Source: Lactuca virosa
Lineage: Eukaryota; Streptophyta; Magnoliopsida; Asterales; Asteraceae
Length of the DNA stretch: 64,000 nt
NCBI GenBank assembly: GCA_928212115.1
Contig: CAKMRJ010005412.1
Location: 252,112,484 to 252,176,483 of the forward strand
Reading direction: 5' to 3'
Part shown: positions 63,138-64,000 of the stretch, in pieces
How positions within the stretch are numbered: the first letter of the stretch is position 1
Layout of the letters: each line of letters opens with the position of its first letter
Notes under the pieces: generated by a model
Told to the model about the DNA's origin: nothing
Databases searched by the model: none
Seen by the model: the letters and a program-made list of their open reading frames with translations, nothing else
Position numbers and translations under genes: made by a program

Positions 63138-63230
63138 GTCCACAACTAGAAAGACTGGACTACCCCCGAGCCCTCAGTATGAGTATGGCATGCCATTCGG
63201 TACAGCGAGGAGAAACTCTCCTCATGGTTT
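62802..63230 (-). repeat. 5' LTR of the gypsy element, partial
   Basis: Begins TGTAACACCCTAAAATC and aligns with 49159 onward. Relative to the left LTR it lacks the stretch corresponding to about 49558-49785 and is cut at 63231 by a copia LTR. Confidence 0.85.
63040..63134. repeat. (CA)n-(TA)n microsatellite
   Basis: ACAC repeats pass directly into an uninterrupted AT run of about 28 units ending at 63134. The left LTR has only a short CACACACACA at the same place. Confidence 0.93.
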
Positions 63231-64000
63231 TGATGGGTTTTGAGCATTCTAACACTCCTAAGTGTACATGCAACCCTAAATACCTTGGATCTATGTTTTC
63301 TCTATTATACATGCAAATATGATTATCCAAGGTATTATCCTAACTAGCATATCAAAACATTGATACTAGGATATTAAAATAGATAGAATACATACCTTGT
63401 TATTGTTGCTTGACTCCATGAAGCTTGAGAGCCTAGTGCCCCAAGTGTGACACCTCAAATGGTTCACACAACATCATGAACTCTTGGAATAACCATGAGA
63501 AGAAGACATACATGTTCAAATTGGCTAGCCCTCTTACATATGTATCACTAGTGCCAATTTCTTGAACTAAAGGGGTTCTTATATAGTGTGGCTATTTGGG
63601 TTACACCATGTAACTCATGACTTTACCCATTCCTTATGCTCCATGGGTTTTAACCTCCATGGAGTATCCATGGATCACCACATGGGTTAAACCCAACATA
63701 AAGGAATCTTGGATCATAAGCCCACATATATAAGAATGAATGATTTACACAATCAATCCCCATATATTTAATTAGTCTCTTTTTGATCACTAAATTAAGT
63801 CCAAATTAATTCTTGATCAATACTAATTAAATAACATGATTTCATATTAATATATTAGAACTTATAATATATTAATATGTCACAAAATGTCTTTTCCTCA
63901 TAAACGGTCTATCCAAATGTTCCGATGCCATGCAACCCAAATGGACCATGCCGAGTCGGGTCAAGTACATACCAATTATAGTTATGGACTTAGACACTAA
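63231..64000 (-). mobile_element. E-lineage copia LTR, runs off window
   Basis: Starts TGATGGGTTTTGAGC and is very similar to the E3 LTRs through to GGACTTAGACACTAA at base 64000, a few bases short of the expected end. It inserted in the gypsy LTR. Whether a full element or a solo LTR follows cannot be seen. Confidence 0.88.

Larger units (their letters stand above)
49159..64000 (-). mobile_element. Decayed chromodomain Ty3/gypsy element (Tekay-like)
   Basis: On the minus strand: 5' LTR (62802 rightward), primer site, gag, protease, RT, RNase H, integrase, chromodomain and 3' LTR (50965-49159). RT and integrase motifs plus a C-terminal chromodomain-like region point to a chromovirus, probably Tekay. 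The two LTRs differ by roughly 9 percent over the first 200 bases by rough hand count, so it is old. Five later elements interrupt it. Stops and frameshifts occur in every gene. Confidence 0.88.

Overview
The window is plant nuclear, repeat-dense DNA. No host gene is visible. Every large coding block belongs to LTR retrotransposons (Ty1/copia and Ty3/gypsy), mostly broken, nested and often reduced to solo LTRs. The repeat style (gypsy LTRs opening TGTAAC and carrying CGACG-centred palindromes) suggests Asteraceae, perhaps Lactuca. That is an inference from general familiarity, not something the sequence proves.

Layout. (1) 1-18158: a SIRE-like copia element on the minus strand, broken at 4432-14865 by a ~2.4 kb gypsy-type solo LTR (SL1). 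SL1 is itself split by an intact young copia element, E1 (6243-14275, 1348-aa polyprotein). (2) 18159-18651: a gypsy-type U3 fragment (LTR-E). (3) 18652-21307: unassigned DNA with a zinc-finger protein fragment at 19255-19884. (4) 21308-33916: LTR-F on the minus strand, split by solo LTR SL3 (22492-32509), which is split by copia element E2 (23756-31574). (5) 33917-35863 and 48488-49158: unassigned backbone. (6) 35864-48482: solo LTR-A, split by solo LTR-B (37989-48276), split by minus-strand copia E3 (40389-48132). (7) 49159-64000+: a decayed chromodomain gypsy element on the minus strand. Its body is hit by solo LTRs SL-C (51689-54149) and SL-D (54214-56600), by two solo copia LTRs (57183-58013, 61163-61901), and by a further copia LTR (63231-64000+). 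Boundaries are supported by TG...CA ends and, for nearly all, exact 5-bp target-site duplications (TSDs).

How the parts relate. E1, E2, E3 and the extra copia LTRs form one lineage. E1 has an open pol. E2 and E3 have young LTRs (about 2-3 percent divergence by hand count) but share an anciently dead pol, so they were probably mobilised in trans. All three keep the same leader: two hairpins with exactly 22-nt loops (usually containing GGTTAACC) followed by two hairpins with exactly 15-nt loops (containing CATCCC). The stems differ while the loops are kept, and wobble pairs fit only the sense RNA. This looks like an undescribed dimerisation/packaging system.

The gypsy LTRs share their own architecture: up to four U3 modules at 171/160/160-bp spacing, family-specific palindromes with a CG-N-CG core, a TATA box, six-fold TTGAC (W-box) clusters in three families, and a GTGAGT...CAG pair resembling an intron whose interior collects minisatellites. 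The palindrome types also occur in the leaders of E2 and E3, crossing the copia/gypsy divide.
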